In this document: positions 47,368 through 59,376 of the stretch, piece after piece
Position numbering within the stretch: position 1 is the stretch's first letter
Layout of the letters: each line of letters begins with the position of its first letter
Source: Anagrus nilaparvatae
Taxonomy: Eukaryota > Arthropoda > Insecta > Hymenoptera > Mymaridae
Direction of reading: 5' to 3'
Assembly: GCA_022575985.1 (NCBI GenBank)
Contig: JAKSXM010000142.1
Location: 1,054,001 to 1,118,000, forward strand
DNA length: 64,000 nt
Notes under the pieces: model-generated
Told to the model about the DNA's origin: nothing
Seen by the model: only the letters and a program-made list of their open reading frames with translations
Databases searched by the model: none
Translations under genes and position numbers: made by a program

Positions 47368-49204
47368 TAGATCAAATTGTGCCTTATAAGTTTGTCAGAT
47401 CGAAAAATGGAAAGTCCAATTCCAAAAGAATTTCTGTGTGTGGATATGTATGTTTGAAAGGAGTATCCTCTGTTTTTTAGAACTTACTTAATGAATAAAA
47501 AATCAGATCTAGTTGCAGGGTTTTCAGTAGGAAATTATTTTATCCAGTCTTTGCTGAGAAATCATGAAAAATAAGATTTTAGATACTACAAATTTAAAAA
47601 AAAGGACAAAAATTGAACTTTTTTTAAATTTTGAGTTATCCGAAGGGTGTCTATAACTTAAAACATCCAAAAAACTTAATAGAATGCGTGTTATCATGCT
47701 TAAAATCTAAAATTCTTATCTTTCTTTATAAAACAAGTGCCATTTATCTAAACCTAAAATTAACTTAAAATAATTAACAACAAAAAAAAAACTAACATAA
47801 TTTTGCGTTTGTAATTAGTTAATTATATTTTAAAAAAAAAGTTATGTCACTGTCTTTTTCAATTAAAAAAAGTGTTTGTACCTTACATTATGTATTTTTA
47901 TTTTTCTTTATAAACAAACTATAATATTTTACAAACTCTAAAACATATTTTATTACTTGTTGTTTGTTTTATTTTTTATCCTATTTTTACTCGTGTTATT
48001 TGCTAAACTTTTAAAAAAATTATTTTCGTGTTAAAGAAAGTTTTTTAGTTTTGTTTGAGAATATAATATTATGCTTCAAGAATACTTGTTTTTAGATTTA
48101 TAAAATATTTACTGTCCAAGAATTATTTATGTTTTTTTAAATAATTCTATGGATTTTCTTGAGAATGCTTTCTAAAACCAGTCCTGAAATATTTTTTGGA
48201 TTTGCGTAGGAGTTTGTCTTGGTGGTTGGAAAATATTTTTTATAATAATTTTTATAAAAAGCTAATGAATAGGAACTTTTTTTATAAACCGTTTTCCCAA
48301 TCACCGTAAATTAAAATTGTTTCTAAATGCATTAATTCAATTTGAAAAAAGGAAATAATTATTTTTCTAACATTAATTAAAATATTAATCAAACAAGAGA
48401 ATTTTTTCTCTTTTATTAATAATTTCTATTTTATAATTTTTTTCCATTCCTTATAAATCTGCATAGAAACTTTTTTATACTATAAAAAGTAAAAAATATT
48501 TAAGGAGATTAATTTAATTTATAATTAAAAGGGTTATTATGTACAGTATAATTATAAATATTTAATAAAAAAAAAATAATAATAATAATTAAAAGTTTTA
48601 ATTATTATAATTTAAAAGTGTACTACACTAAAAAAAATTATTCACTTCAAAATTACAATTAATTATGTTACGATATTAAACAATATATAATTTTTAGCTT
48701 GTTATTTATTTTTATTGTAATTGTTGTTAATAAATATAATAACTAAAAAAATAAAAAATAATTGTATGTAATTTTCAAAATTAAAAGTACATTTTGAGGT
48801 TAAAATTTCTGGGGCAGAAATTGTGGCATAAAGTTATTATAAATTATTGGTATTTAATTTAAACAAACAATTAATTTTACTTTTATTGACTAGGGTAGGT
48901 TACTTTGTCAATGCAGTTATTTTAAGGGTATTGGGCATGAGCCACTGTTATAGTTAAATTTCAATTTTAACCAATGACATATTTACAAGGAGGTGCTATG
49001 ACATTTGGGCCCTGCAATATAAACTTTTAGGGTGTATAAATATAACTAAAAAAATATCTCTTATATCTATACTTTAGTTAAATTGAGCTTCTAGGTCTCA
49101 AATCTCAGGAATTCATGTTAAAAAAATAAGTTTTTAGGATATCTTTAAAATAATGCTGCTACCCAATTTTTTTAGTATAAGGAGCTAATTTTAAACCCCA
49201 TAAA

Positions 49205-49495
49205 CTGTATCTTTTGACCTTTAACTTAAAGTATTCTAAGTTTATGATCTTATCAGGGCCTGATCAGGACCTGACTCCCATTTCAAATTATTCTAAGTCA
49301 TGTTAAAGTGAAAAATATACCGTTTTTTAAGTAATATAAAGGCCCTAATTCCCAGTTCAAATTATTCTAAGTCCCTAAGTCGAAAATATTTTAAGTCCAT
49401 TACACCCTCCCCCCTAAAAACGTCACTTTTTCACTCCTCCCCTGCTGATCCAGACTTTTTCAAATAACCTATCCAATGTATATGTTCCATGTTAA
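49205..49495 (+). repeat. Repeat-C, 3' portion with internal insertion
   Basis: CAGGGCCTGATCAGGACCTGA, AAGTCCCTAAGTCGAAAATA, C-runs, AAAAACGTCACTTTTTCAC and ATGTTCCATGTTAA identify repeat-C. An extra segment of about 40 bp splits the CAAATTATTCTAAGTC blocks. Confidence 0.6.
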
Positions 49496-49657
49496 TACAC
49501 AGTTTTGGTGGGCTTAAAACAGCCTCGTGCACTAAAGAAACCAGGCCAGTTGCAATTTATGGATGAAGTAGTAAGGTATCAGTATTACTTTAGAGATAGC
49601 TTACAAACTCTAATTTTTAACATAAAATTCTGTATTTTTAAGCTATATGAACACACC

Positions 49658-49821
49658 CAGTGTCGGATTTACCCTGTAGGCACAGTAGACATGGGTTACG
49701 AGCCCCCACAAATAATGCCACTAGATAGGGTCCCCATAAAATTTGTTAACTTGGTTACAGGCTCCCCAAGCTTAAATCTGGCAAGCCCTAATTTTGTAAC
49801 GAATTTAGGGCCCCAACACTA
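49658..49821 (+). mobile_element. hAT-like non-autonomous fragment
   Basis: Begins CAGTGTCGGATTTACCCTGT and ends GGGCCCCAACACTA, an inverted match of the first bases. The start resembles the CAGTGTCGGATTTA ends common to hAT elements of animals. The 8-bp flanks AACACACC and AGGACACT agree at 5 of 8 positions, a possible decayed target duplication. A plus-strand frame running through it is not a gene. Confidence 0.4.
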
Positions 49822-51409
49822 AGGACACTACTAGAATGCTGCTAGGCTAAAAAGTAAATAATAATCTCATCAGATTCGCCCATATACAAAAAAACTATTA
49901 AATTATAATTTATTAACTAAATAAACTCACTTCCTGTTTAATAATAATTCATAATAATAATAATAACCATAATAGTAACCATTTTTTCCTTACTTTTTTT
50001 AAAATAATAAATTTTATACAAAAAAAATATTTAACAGATAAAAAAGAAAATTATTATTATTATTATTATAAAATAAAAAAAAAAATTTTCATTTGAATTC
50101 TTTAGTTAAAATTTATAAAACTTTTTTTTTCAATATTATCCTACGTATAAAAAAAAAGTTTTTTTTTTTATCTAAAAGTAATAAAATTTTACAGTTCAAT
50201 TTAAAGTTCTTTTTTTTTCTATATTAAAGAAAAGATTCTTTTTTTTTTTTAATGAAACAATTTTAATGCTTTTTTTTCTAACAAAATTAAAAAAAAAAAT
50301 GTCTATCTTAAAGATGCATTACATCATCTTATTTCATCTTATTATATTTAAGAAGAGAAAAAAAAATTTCTTTATTTTATTCTTTTTATCTTTTTTTTAT
50401 AGAAGAAAAAAAGAAGATGATCGTCCATAAGGGCATAACTTTTCTTTCAATTTCTTCTACACTCGATATTACTCCAATTTTGACTATATCTTTTATCCAG
50501 TAATTAAAAGTTGGACGAGACTTTTTTCGAAGACAAAAATTTAATGAAACTAATAAAAAATTAAAGTTAAATGACATCGACATCCCCTTTAAAGAATTTA
50601 CACGAGCATTTTTTTAGATCAAGAAGAGAGAGAAAGTAAACCTAGTTTTTTTGAATATAAATATAAATTTTTCTGTCTTTAACAGATGAATGCTTTCGAG
50701 GTAACAAGTCAGTAGTTTATATGTAAAGAGGAAATCTCTCAAAAACCTTTTTTTCTTAACCGAGACCTAAATTTATGTACACAATTTTTTTTAACTTGCT
50801 TTTTAATCGTTCGATGAGCTTTCAATTTCCTCTTTACATTATGCAAGGTTAAATAACCTAGAGATTTATAACTGTATTTAATTGAATGTACATTATTTTT
50901 AAAATATCTCCTTATTTTTTTACTCGACAAATAAATCTCTAAAAAAAGGATATCTTTGATCTATAAAAAACCAAAAAAAAAGCTTTAGAGATTATTGTCA
51001 GCATGAAAAAAATATAAAAAAAGTACTCTGATTATAACCTAAAATAAAAAATCTTGGTTAGATTTTGTGGTATTTTTGTTTAACTTAAAAATTATATTCA
51101 AAACGTTTTATAACCAAGCGCGTCTGACCATAACGCTGAGTTTTACTACTTGAAAAATTTTTTTTTCGCTATGCTTTTATTTTTTAATATTCATGAATTT
51201 TAAAATGAAAATAAAAAAAAAGAGATAAATTTATTTTTTGTTATTTTTATGATTATTATTATTGTTCTAATTGTCGTTTATTAACTTAATTTGGTAACTT
51301 AAAAAAAGGTAACATTTTAAATATTATTTGATAATTAGAACAGTTTTTGTGTGAAAGTAATTGTTGTCAGTAAATTTACTTTGAAACGTATTTTTAAAGT
51401 TAATATAAC

Positions 51410-51620
51410 CCCATGTTCTCACGCCCACTATAATTAACATAATCTATGCTAATTCTACAAAAGATAACAATAGATATTGATTAGATAACGCACGTGCGTC
51501 GATTAAACATACAATAGACTATATTATCCGCGATCTTGATTTTCCCACTCTTGTCTGAATTCTAAAGAGAACTGCTCAATTAATGCTACTGTCGATAATT
51601 AAACAATAGCCATATGACTT
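51410..51620. promoter_or_regulatory. Less AT-rich block, possible regulatory element
   Basis: A 200-bp block of more even composition, with GCACGTGCGTCGAT (a CACGTG E-box) near 51490, TATCCGCGATC and CTGTCGATAATTAAAC. It has no open frame and no repeat match in the window. An intronic enhancer or distal first exon is possible. Confidence 0.25.
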
Positions 51621-52205
51621 TTACTATCAATGAAATTTAACGATTGATTTAAATTTATGGTGATAAAGAAGTTTAACGTGGTCTAAGATTTCGTTCAATA
51701 AATATTATTTGCGTTTTTAAAATAGTATCTTATAGAATTGGTTTTTTGATTTTAGTTTTATGATGGTTAAAATTATTTTTATTAAAATTGTTTAATAAGT
51801 AGTAAAATAATTCAAAATTGATGATAAATTTTATTGTGGAAATCTGAGTTAAAAGTAACTATTTGCACTTGAGTGGGATTTTTGCAGTTTTTGTCTACTT
51901 TCAGAAACAAAAAAGTTCGGAAAAATGCGAGTTATTATCAAAAGTCTGTTGCTATCTGCAGTTGGGGCTTCTGAAAAAAGAAACTTCATATATATCTATA
52001 ATTTAAGGACTGACTCCTCATTGTCTGAAATCCATGGGGGCTAAGTAATGTTATGGGTAAAAGCATTATCTATTTACCTACTTGGATGTCTGTGATTCTC
52101 CCAAAACAGAAGATGTGAAAGAAGTATTGCATACTTGAATAAATAAATAATGTAAAATACTTACTTCATAATAAACTAGTTTCCTCCGGCTCATTCCGAC
52201 ATACA

Positions 52206-52421
52206 CCAAGGGGGTTGCGCCCCCCCTGGACCCCTGCAATTTGATTTTTCTAAAAAAACGTTGTTTTAGGGTTTCTATTCCCGTAATTTTTATAATTCAG
52301 TAAATTTCATATAACACCTCGGGTTAAAAAAGTTTATTATTACGAAATATTGAGCAACCTAAAACAACATTTTTTTAGAAAAATCAAGTTACAGGGGTCC
52401 AGGGGGCGCAGCCCCCTTGGG
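52206..52421. mobile_element. GC-rich-ended foldback
   Basis: Left arm 52206-52271 (CAAGGGGGTTGCGCCCCCCC...TTTTAGGG) and right arm 52357-52421 (CCTAAAACAACATTTTTTTA...GGGGCGCAGCCCCCTTG) pair almost fully. They read AGGGGTCCAGGGGG next to GCGCAGCCCCC. It is followed by the imperfect palindrome AGTGAGCGAAGCGAGCAATC. Composition is starkly unlike the host DNA. Confidence 0.7.
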
Positions 52422-53086
52422 GGGTACCAAAGTGAGCGAAGCGAGCAATCTTCATATTATAGGTACAAAATTCAATATCAAATTTAATAATGTAACATTC
52501 AAATTATTGCTTAATCTCAATTAAATAACAATATTTATTATAATAATGTAGTAAAATAATTTAAACTTTATCGAAAATTCAGATCTAATTAAATAACTAG
52601 AGTGTATTAACAAGTGTAAATTATAAAATACAATCTTCGAGTACAACCATCGAACAAATAAAATTCAAGTATATTTTTTATATTTTTATCAGAAAAATAA
52701 ACTTGAAAAAATAAAAATAAAATAATTGTACTTATAAAATAATAAAATAATAACAATAATAATGATAATAATGATAAAACTACATACACATATATAAGTT
52801 TGTATATATGTTAGAAAAAAAAAGTTTTATATATATAAAATAATAATAATAATAAAAAAGTTTTAAAAAAAAGATAGAACAAGTGTTAATAAGAGTTAGT
52901 GGTAGAAAAATAATGAGATGAAATGCCAAGGGATTTTAAAGATAATCTTATATATAGCGATCTAGAAAACTGTTATATATGAAATAATATTATTATTACT
53001 TACATACTAAATGAAATTTAAAAAACTAAATATAATATTAAAATTATAATTTATATTAATAGAATAATAAAGAAAAATTCTTTTAG

Positions 53087-53199
53087 GTTCACCAGCTGAC
53101 AATGTTGATAATCTTGAAATTGTTGATGAAATTCTTGAGGTCAATGGTTCTACCCTGGAGAACGCCTCGCATTCTCAAGTTATACAATACATACATCAG
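53087..53199 (+). CDS. PDZ-domain gene, exon encoding the PDZ core
   Basis: Acceptor AAAATTCTTTTAG, donor GTATTA after CATCAG; 113 nt entered in phase 1 and left in phase 0. Encodes (G)SPADNVDNLEIVDEILEV NGSTLENASHSQVIQYIHQ, the classic PDZ middle: GSPAD turn, DEILEVNG strand, and a ligand-contacting helix starting with His (SHSQVIQYI), which usually marks class I specificity (S/T-x-hydrophobic C-termini). PDZ proteins scaffold membrane receptors and junctions. The parent family is not identified. Confidence 0.85.
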
Positions 53200-53689
53200 G
53201 TATTATATTATTAATTTTCATTATTATTATGTTCTGTTTAATTTTATAATTTATTACTTTCATTAATTATAAGTGTAATTTTTGTTTTTTATTTTTGAAA
53301 TATATATATGCATGTATGCCCATCTGTCAGAAACTTTTAAACTTTATATTTTTATAAATATGGAGAAAAAATTTTTTACTTTAACAAAAAAGTTTTCATT
53401 ACGTAACACTATATTTTCATTTTATGACATTTAAATGTCTTTTTCATTAAATATATTTCTATGTATAAATAATAAACTTTAATAGTATATATACAAAAGT
53501 TTTATTTATATTAGACTGGACATTGCTTTTAAAAATGTGCTTATTTTGTTAGAGATATGGTTTCAAACATTTTTATTTGTTAAAAAAGCAATAGTCAATG
53601 CGCCAGCAATGTTAAAAGCATACAAAATTTTTAAATTGAGTAATATAGATCCAACCCAGTGATTCTTATTTATTTTTCTCTCCGATATG

Positions 53690-53727
53690 CAAGTTTGCAT
53701 GTACATATGCAAGTTTGCATATGCGCG
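53690..53727. repeat. Short direct repeat of a palindrome
   Basis: TATGCAAGTTTGCAT occurs twice, 18 bp apart, followed by ATGCGCGTAC. Each unit is nearly self-complementary. Confidence 0.5.
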
Positions 53728-53799
53728 TACTTTCACTTTGTATAGTTCTATTATAAAGTATTCTGCGCATGCCTATAACATTTTAAAACTTGTTTAAAA

Positions 53800-54115
53800 C
53801 CAGTCGGCAAAAATTTGACAGCATTAGAACCCTAAAATTGAATTATTCTAACTCCCGAATCGAAATTATTCGAATTTGACCCCTCCCCTTCATATCGAAC
53901 ACTTTTTACCCCCCCCCCTTTATTTTAAGATTTCTAGGGTACCCCCTTCCTATAAACATATTCTGTAAAAAAATTTTTGTCCGTTAAAAATTTTGACAAT
54001 ATCTTAAATAACAGAACTAGGTAACAAAAATTTAAACCTATAAAATGAATTTATAACCAGTTTGTGTAAACACAATCTAAATGCATGGAACATGTTTACT
54101 ACAGCCAAAAAAGAT
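53800..54115 (+). repeat. Old repeat-C pair of fragments
   Basis: AAATTATTCGAATTTGACCC and C-runs (about 53908-53918), then a separate end segment TTATAACCAGTTTGTGTAAA...GCATGGAACATGTTTACTAC at about 54050-54103. Confidence 0.5.
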
Positions 54116-54228
54116 CTATACTCATATCTTGTTTGCTACAGTTGAGGGCTAGGTAAAATGCAATTATTACGCAACATTGCAATAAAATTTGCTATTTTTG
54201 TAATCTGTAATTATTACCTCTATACTAG

Positions 54229-54637
54229 CACTGTAAAAAGCAACTCTCTTAGATTTACAAAAAAAAAATAGAATTTTTTCGAAAAATTAGTGAATTTTCA
54301 AAAAATTTTGTAAATATTCCATAAAAATCGTAAATTTAATAAATTTAGTATATTATCGAAAAATTCGAGAATTCTCGTTTTTTTCTGTGTTTTTACGAAA
54401 AAAGTTGTGAATTCACTACTATTTTTCGGAAGTTTACAACTATTTTTTGTAAATATTCGAAAAAAAATTGTAAATTATTAGCGAATTCACAAAAAAAATT
54501 GAGAATACTCGAATTTTTTGTTAATATACTAAATTTAGTAAATATACGATTTTTTTCCAAAAATTTTCGAAAATATACTAATTTTTCGAAAATGTTCTAA
54601 TTTTTTTGTTAATATAAGAAAGTTACTTTTTACAATG
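54229..54637. mobile_element. MITE-1 copy 5
   Basis: 409 bp, CACTGTAAAAAGCAACTCTC to AAGTTACTTTTTACAATG, flanked by AG on both sides (54227-54228, 54638-54639). Confidence 0.8.
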
Positions 54638-55279
54638 AGTCTTTCTACAATCACCTCATTTAACTTTATATTCTAAACTTAAATTATTCTAAGTCCTATT
54701 TGACCCTCCCTTAAATCAAACCCTTTTGACCCCTCCCCTTAGTTTTCAGATTTCTAGGGCACCCCCTGTTTCTTATTAAAACCCAATTTTTATTATATTT
54801 CTTACTTTATTCATAAAAAAGCTGAACTTAAAAGAAAAACCTTAAAAATTCAGAATAAACCTTTTGCAAAATATGCAAATCTTTTATTCTTTCTCCACAA
54901 AAAAAAACGGAAAAAAAAACATTTCATTTTTCAATGATCTTTATGAATAAATAATTTTATAAAATAAAAGAAAAACGTAGAAAATAAAAGAATCTTTTCA
55001 CGTACGTCAGATCTAGCATAATCTATGCGTTTCATAAAATAATATCTAAAAAATAATACTTACATCTAAATCGAAAAATGAATACATAGAATAAAAGAAA
55101 AAGAGGTTAGAAAAATTCCAAATCGACGTGATCTTCGTAAATTATTTATTTGTTAAAAAGTTTTCTAACCTTTCTATTTTTCTTCATAATTAATCTACAT
55201 ATTTTTTTAAAAATATAATCTCAGTCTAAATTTTTTTAAAAATCTTACTACAAAATAACAAAATTTTTTTTTGTTTCAG

Positions 55280-55337
55280 TGTATCATATCAAGAACAATA
55301 TGCATGAGAGTGAAAAGAAAAAATAGTAATAAATTAG
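55280..55337 (+). CDS. PDZ-domain gene, exon with last PDZ strand
   Basis: Acceptor TTTTTTTTGTTTCAG, donor GTGAGT at 55338; 58 nt entered in phase 0 and left in phase 1. Encodes CIISRTICMRVKRKNSNKL, the final beta strand of the PDZ fold followed by a basic tail. Joins the 53087 exon exactly in phase. Confidence 0.8.
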
Positions 55338-55762
55338 GTGAGTGAATTTTTATACTAATTATTTAACTTTATTTTAATAATATTTTTATTAATTAATTAA
55401 TCTTATTAAAAAGAAAGAAAAAAGAAAAATTCAATTATTAAGACTAAATAAATTTTCTTCTTCATAATTTTATTACTCTCTTTTTTTACTTCTATTCTTT
55501 CATTTTATTTAATAATACTACCCATTCGTTTTTTTTTATATTTCAAGTATTATTTCTTTTGACAACAATTGATTCAATGTCTATAAATTTTTCCTTTAAA
55601 TATATATTGTAATATAAGACTTTTTTTAGTTTATTTAATTAATTAATATATATATATTTGAACGTGAGTTTTTAGTAAAGGCTTAAAAAATAAAATTTAT
55701 AATAGAGAAAATAATACCCTTATATGATCAATTCTTTGTGTTTTTTTCACTTTTTGGTGCAG

Positions 55763-55941
55763 GTGATAAATTATTTTTGGTGGTGTTAATATATCGATCG
55801 GTGCTGTTGTATCCAAACTTTATTTTGACCACAATAATATACAAGCCAAATAAGTACCAAATTTCGACCTCCAGAAAGATTTTTGGGAGGGAATTAAAAA
55901 GTCTAAAAAACAGAGTATTGACTTTAGTGAAAAAGCGATAA
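55763..55941 (+). CDS. Possible downstream exon of the PDZ gene
   Basis: Acceptor-like CACTTTTTGGTGCAG, phase-compatible with the previous exon (completes Gly). Open for 60 codons, GDKLFLVVLIYRSVLLYPNF... to TAA. It has somewhat higher G+C than the surroundings but no recognisable domain. It could equally be chance, or end at an internal donor. Confidence 0.2.
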
Positions 55942-56149
55942 TATTTTAAAATTTACTTTATTTGCGAAAATTGTAAATTATGAAAATAAGAGTTTTTTAA
56001 GATCCAGTGGAGCCTGTTTATTATGTAATATAAAATATAATAAATAATTTTATATTTGGAACATGTTACTACAGCTGAAGGCTGGGTATAATACATAAAT
56101 GTTCCTTGACATTTCAATACAACTTGTAATTATCAACTTTTACTAGATG

Positions 56150-56405
56150 TTAAGATTCTAAACCCAAATTATTCAGATTCCCTAAATGCGTATTATTCTA
56201 GGTCACTAAATCGAAAATATTCTAACTCCCTTAACCCGAATTATTACAAGTCACTTAACACGGATTACTCTAAGTCCCTAGATTTGAATTATTCTATAAG
56301 TTTCATTTGACCCCCCCCCTTTAAATTGTACACACTTGATCCCTCCCCTTTGATTTTTGGATTCCTAGAATACCCACACCTATAAAAATGTTCCATGTTA
56401 ATAAA
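56150..56405 (+). repeat. Old repeat-C copy with expanded internal blocks
   Basis: Five or six CTAAGTCCCTAAAT-like units in tandem, a C-run at about 56311-56319, and the end ATGTTCCATGTTAATAAA. Confidence 0.5.
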
Positions 56406-56509
56406 CTAAAACTAACCATAACTCCCTTTTTAAAGGTCTTGTTTTCCTCTCTCTTAGAACCCCCCTAGCCTATCTAATTTATTTTCTTGAAAGATGTTTG
56501 GTACACGTT

Positions 56510-56765
56510 TACTTGTAACAGTTATTTTCTCTAAATAAGCCCCTAAACCTAAATTATTATAAGTCTCTAATATTAGTCCCTAATTATTATAAGTTTTTTT
56601 GAACCTTCCCTATAAACACGTCCATTTATACCCCCCCCCCCTCTAAAAATTTCTAATTTTGCCCCTCTCCCTAAGACCTCAAACCTCAAACCCCTCCCCC
56701 TGCATTGGTGAGCTATTCCAAGTAACCCCCCTCCCCATGAACATATTTCATGTTGAAATAATTTT
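56510..56765 (+). repeat. Second old repeat-C copy
   Basis: TAAGCCCCTAAACCTAAATT, TATAAACACGTCCATTTATA, two C-runs and the end CATGAACATATTTCATGTTG. Confidence 0.5.
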
Positions 56766-57604
56766 ATACAATTCTACAATCATTTTTGAACAGAAAAATT
56801 ATAATAGCTACGAAGAAAATGTTAAAAAATGTTAAAAAAATAATTTATGATTGTAAACTTTTATTTTTGCATGAGCAAACATCTTCATAAATTTCTGGAA
56901 TTTTAAAAACTCCAGCTACAAAAAATGTACTCTAAAAAGATATTGAGTTTCACACTTTTTATGTTGTTAATACAACTCTATTAAACTGCTAGTCCAATTG
57001 AAAAATATTGTGTTTAATTGAACTGCTCTTTGTTTTGTCATATGCGGTACATCGTAGAGTTAAATACTTGCCTAAAATAGTTTTAAAAAATACGCCTAAA
57101 TCTGAGAATTTTTGTATAGAAAATTTTTTCTTAAAGATTTTTTCTTTTAAAAATTAATTGTTATTTTATAAGAAAGATCAAATGCATCCAATTTTCAGAT
57201 ACAAGGAGGTAGCCAAGTTGGCAAAGAATAGGTCATATATATAATAAAATCATTTTCTTATATATATAATAATATTTTATAATTTTATATCTCTATATAC
57301 AATAAAATTAAATTTGGAGCTTTCAAGGATCAAATTGTCATATTTTTTTCCCTTATATATATTTTGACCCTTATTTTTTTTTTTAAACATAAAGATCAAT
57401 TTTCATCTTTTTTTTCATATATACTGCTAATATTCTAGACAGTTTTTTTTCCAAACATCCCATTCTCTTAACACGAAAAGGCTTTTGCTATATATAGGGT
57501 GGTATATTCTAGATGAGTTTGAAACTTTATCCTTGAATTGCTACTTGAAATTTAAGCGATTGAACTTTAAAAAAAAAGTCATCCTTCTTTTCTTTCTAAA
57601 CTTT

Positions 57605-57686
57605 AATAATATATATATATATATTTCTTTAGAAAAAAAGCCATAAAGAAAAATTTTTATACTTTCTTTAAGATGTATATAAAATT

Positions 57687-57718
<32 letters not shown>

Positions 57719-57720
57719 AC
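57605..57720. repeat. TA and GA microsatellites
   Basis: (TA)n at about 57608-57624 and (TA)n followed by (GA)n at about 57688-57717. Confidence 0.7.
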
Positions 57721-57939
57721 ATTTTTTGAGTGCTTTTAAATTATTCCTTTAAGTGTTATTAGATGGTCAATATTATATATTTTATATTATAAAAATGTCA
57801 CTTGAAGTTATATTTTTAAAAGGTGTGTAAAAAATTTTTATAAAAAATTAAACTCAAATGAATAATAAATTTTTAATATTCTTATTTAGTCAAGGCACCA
57901 CCAGCAATGTTAAATGCATCCAAAAATCTTATTTGCACT

Positions 57940-58480
57940 GAAATGGTTCCACTTCAGTGAAAAGTATGTATTTTTGGTCACTTAAAGCGATTTTGAAGGT
58001 TTCATCCATTTTTCGATGGCCAGTTTTGAGTAATGAACTCTATTTCATAAAAAACCGACAAAAAAATTTTCAAGATAAATTCTTGAAAACAATTGCTGAT
58101 TGAACCTATTTTTGGTACCCCATTTAAGTTTTCAGCGTCACTGATAACGATTTTGAAAATAAATTTATAAAAATATGCTTAAAACAGCATAAATCGTCAT
58201 TTCCGAGGTTCGGAATACGTAATTTTGAGTCATTTTAATTTTTAAAAATATGTCTTTAAAATCGTGATCAGCAACTCCAGGAACCTAAATAAGGTACCAA
58301 AAATAGGCTCAATTAGCAATTGTTTACAAGAATTTACCTATCTTGAAACATTTTTATCGATTTTTTATGAAATAGCGTTCATTACTCAAAACTGGCCATC
58401 GAAAAATGAATGAAACTTTCAAAATCGTTTTTAGTGACCTAAAATACATACATTTCACTGAGGTGGATCCATTTCCTTTT
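57940..58480. mobile_element. Foldback H with about 220-bp arms
   Basis: The left arm contains ATGGTTCCACTTCAGTGAAA, TTTTTCGATGGCCAGTTTTG, AACAATTGCTGATTGAACCT and TTTTTGGTACC. The right arm (58262-58472) holds all four complements in reverse order (GGTACCAAAAATAGG, AGCAATTGTTTAC, AAAACTGGCCATCGAAAAA, TTTCACTGAGGTGGATCC). The loop is about 95 bp. A 68-codon frame over the right arm is incidental. Confidence 0.7.
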
Positions 58481-58949
58481 ACTCTTGCTTTATTGGGAAT
58501 ATGTAAGGGTTGTTGGCCAAAACCAATAACGGGTTTTAAGAAAACATTTTTTAGCCATGTATCTGGAAGGAAATATTTTATTTTTGACCACTTACAAAAC
58601 TCTCTGCTTTGACATTGATGAGCTAATTTTTTAGAAAAATAAATTTTTAAATTTAACTGTGATCCTGTTATTTAAGCAAACTCATACAATTAACTCTTTA
58701 ATTCCAAACCAGTAGGTTTTCAATTATTTTTTTCTAAAAAAGTAGAGTTTTACGCTAGAAAGTATTTAACAGCAGAGGACCCAGTTGGGGCGAAGAGGGT
58801 GATCGCCCCCGCTTAAGAACCAAAAATGTGCTTGTTTAAAAAATTGTATAAGACTCACGAATTTTTATTGAAATGCACCGACGTAAGAAAGTTTCTGTAT
58901 CCACGACAAGTATTAAAGGGCAAAGTCAGCCACTTTTTACAAATATCTA

Positions 58950-59376
58950 CACCGTAAAAAGTAACTTCCTTAGATTAACAAAAAAAATAGAATGTTTTCA
59001 AAAGATTAGTAAATTTAAAAAAAAAATTGTAAATATTCGATAAAAATCGCAAATTCACTAAATTTAGTATGTTATCGAAAAATTCGAAAATTCTCAATTT
59101 TTTTTTGTGAATTTACGAAAAAAGTTGTAAACTCATAACTCTATTTTTCGTAAATTTATTGCTATTTTTTGTAAATTTTCGAGAAAAAATGATTAACTAT
59201 CAATTTTTCTTGCGAATTCACAAAAAAATCGAGAATACTCGAATTTTTTGTTAATATACTAAATTTAGTAAATTTACGATTTTTTTCGAATATTTACCAA
59301 TTTTGTCGAAAATTTAATAATTTTTCGAAAAAGTTCTAATTTTTTTGATAATATAAAGAAGTTACTTTTTACAGTG
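58950..59376. mobile_element. MITE-1 copy 6
   Basis: 427 bp, CACCGTAAAAAGTAACTTCC to AGAAGTTACTTTTTACAGTG, flanked by TA on both sides. Confidence 0.8.

Larger units (their letters stand above)
45224..53086 (+). other. Putative intron of the PDZ gene
   Basis: 7.9 kb with repeat-F (45862), MITE-1 (47001), repeat-C (49205), a hAT-like fragment (49658) and a GC-rich foldback (52206). TAA/ATT-rich microsatellite-like stretches occur near 49946-49966, 50053-50070 and 52737-52780. No further exon was recognised. Confidence 0.4.

Noticed and set aside
49505..49822. 105-codon plus-strand frame
   Set aside because: Crosses the border of the hAT-like fragment at 49658; no domain and no splice context.
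50386..50930. Two minus-strand frames of about 65 codons
   Set aside because: Low-complexity Lys/Phe/Ser frames without splice sites or family motifs.
58406..58612. 68-codon plus-strand frame
   Set aside because: Lies in the right arm of foldback H and runs out past it; no family resemblance.
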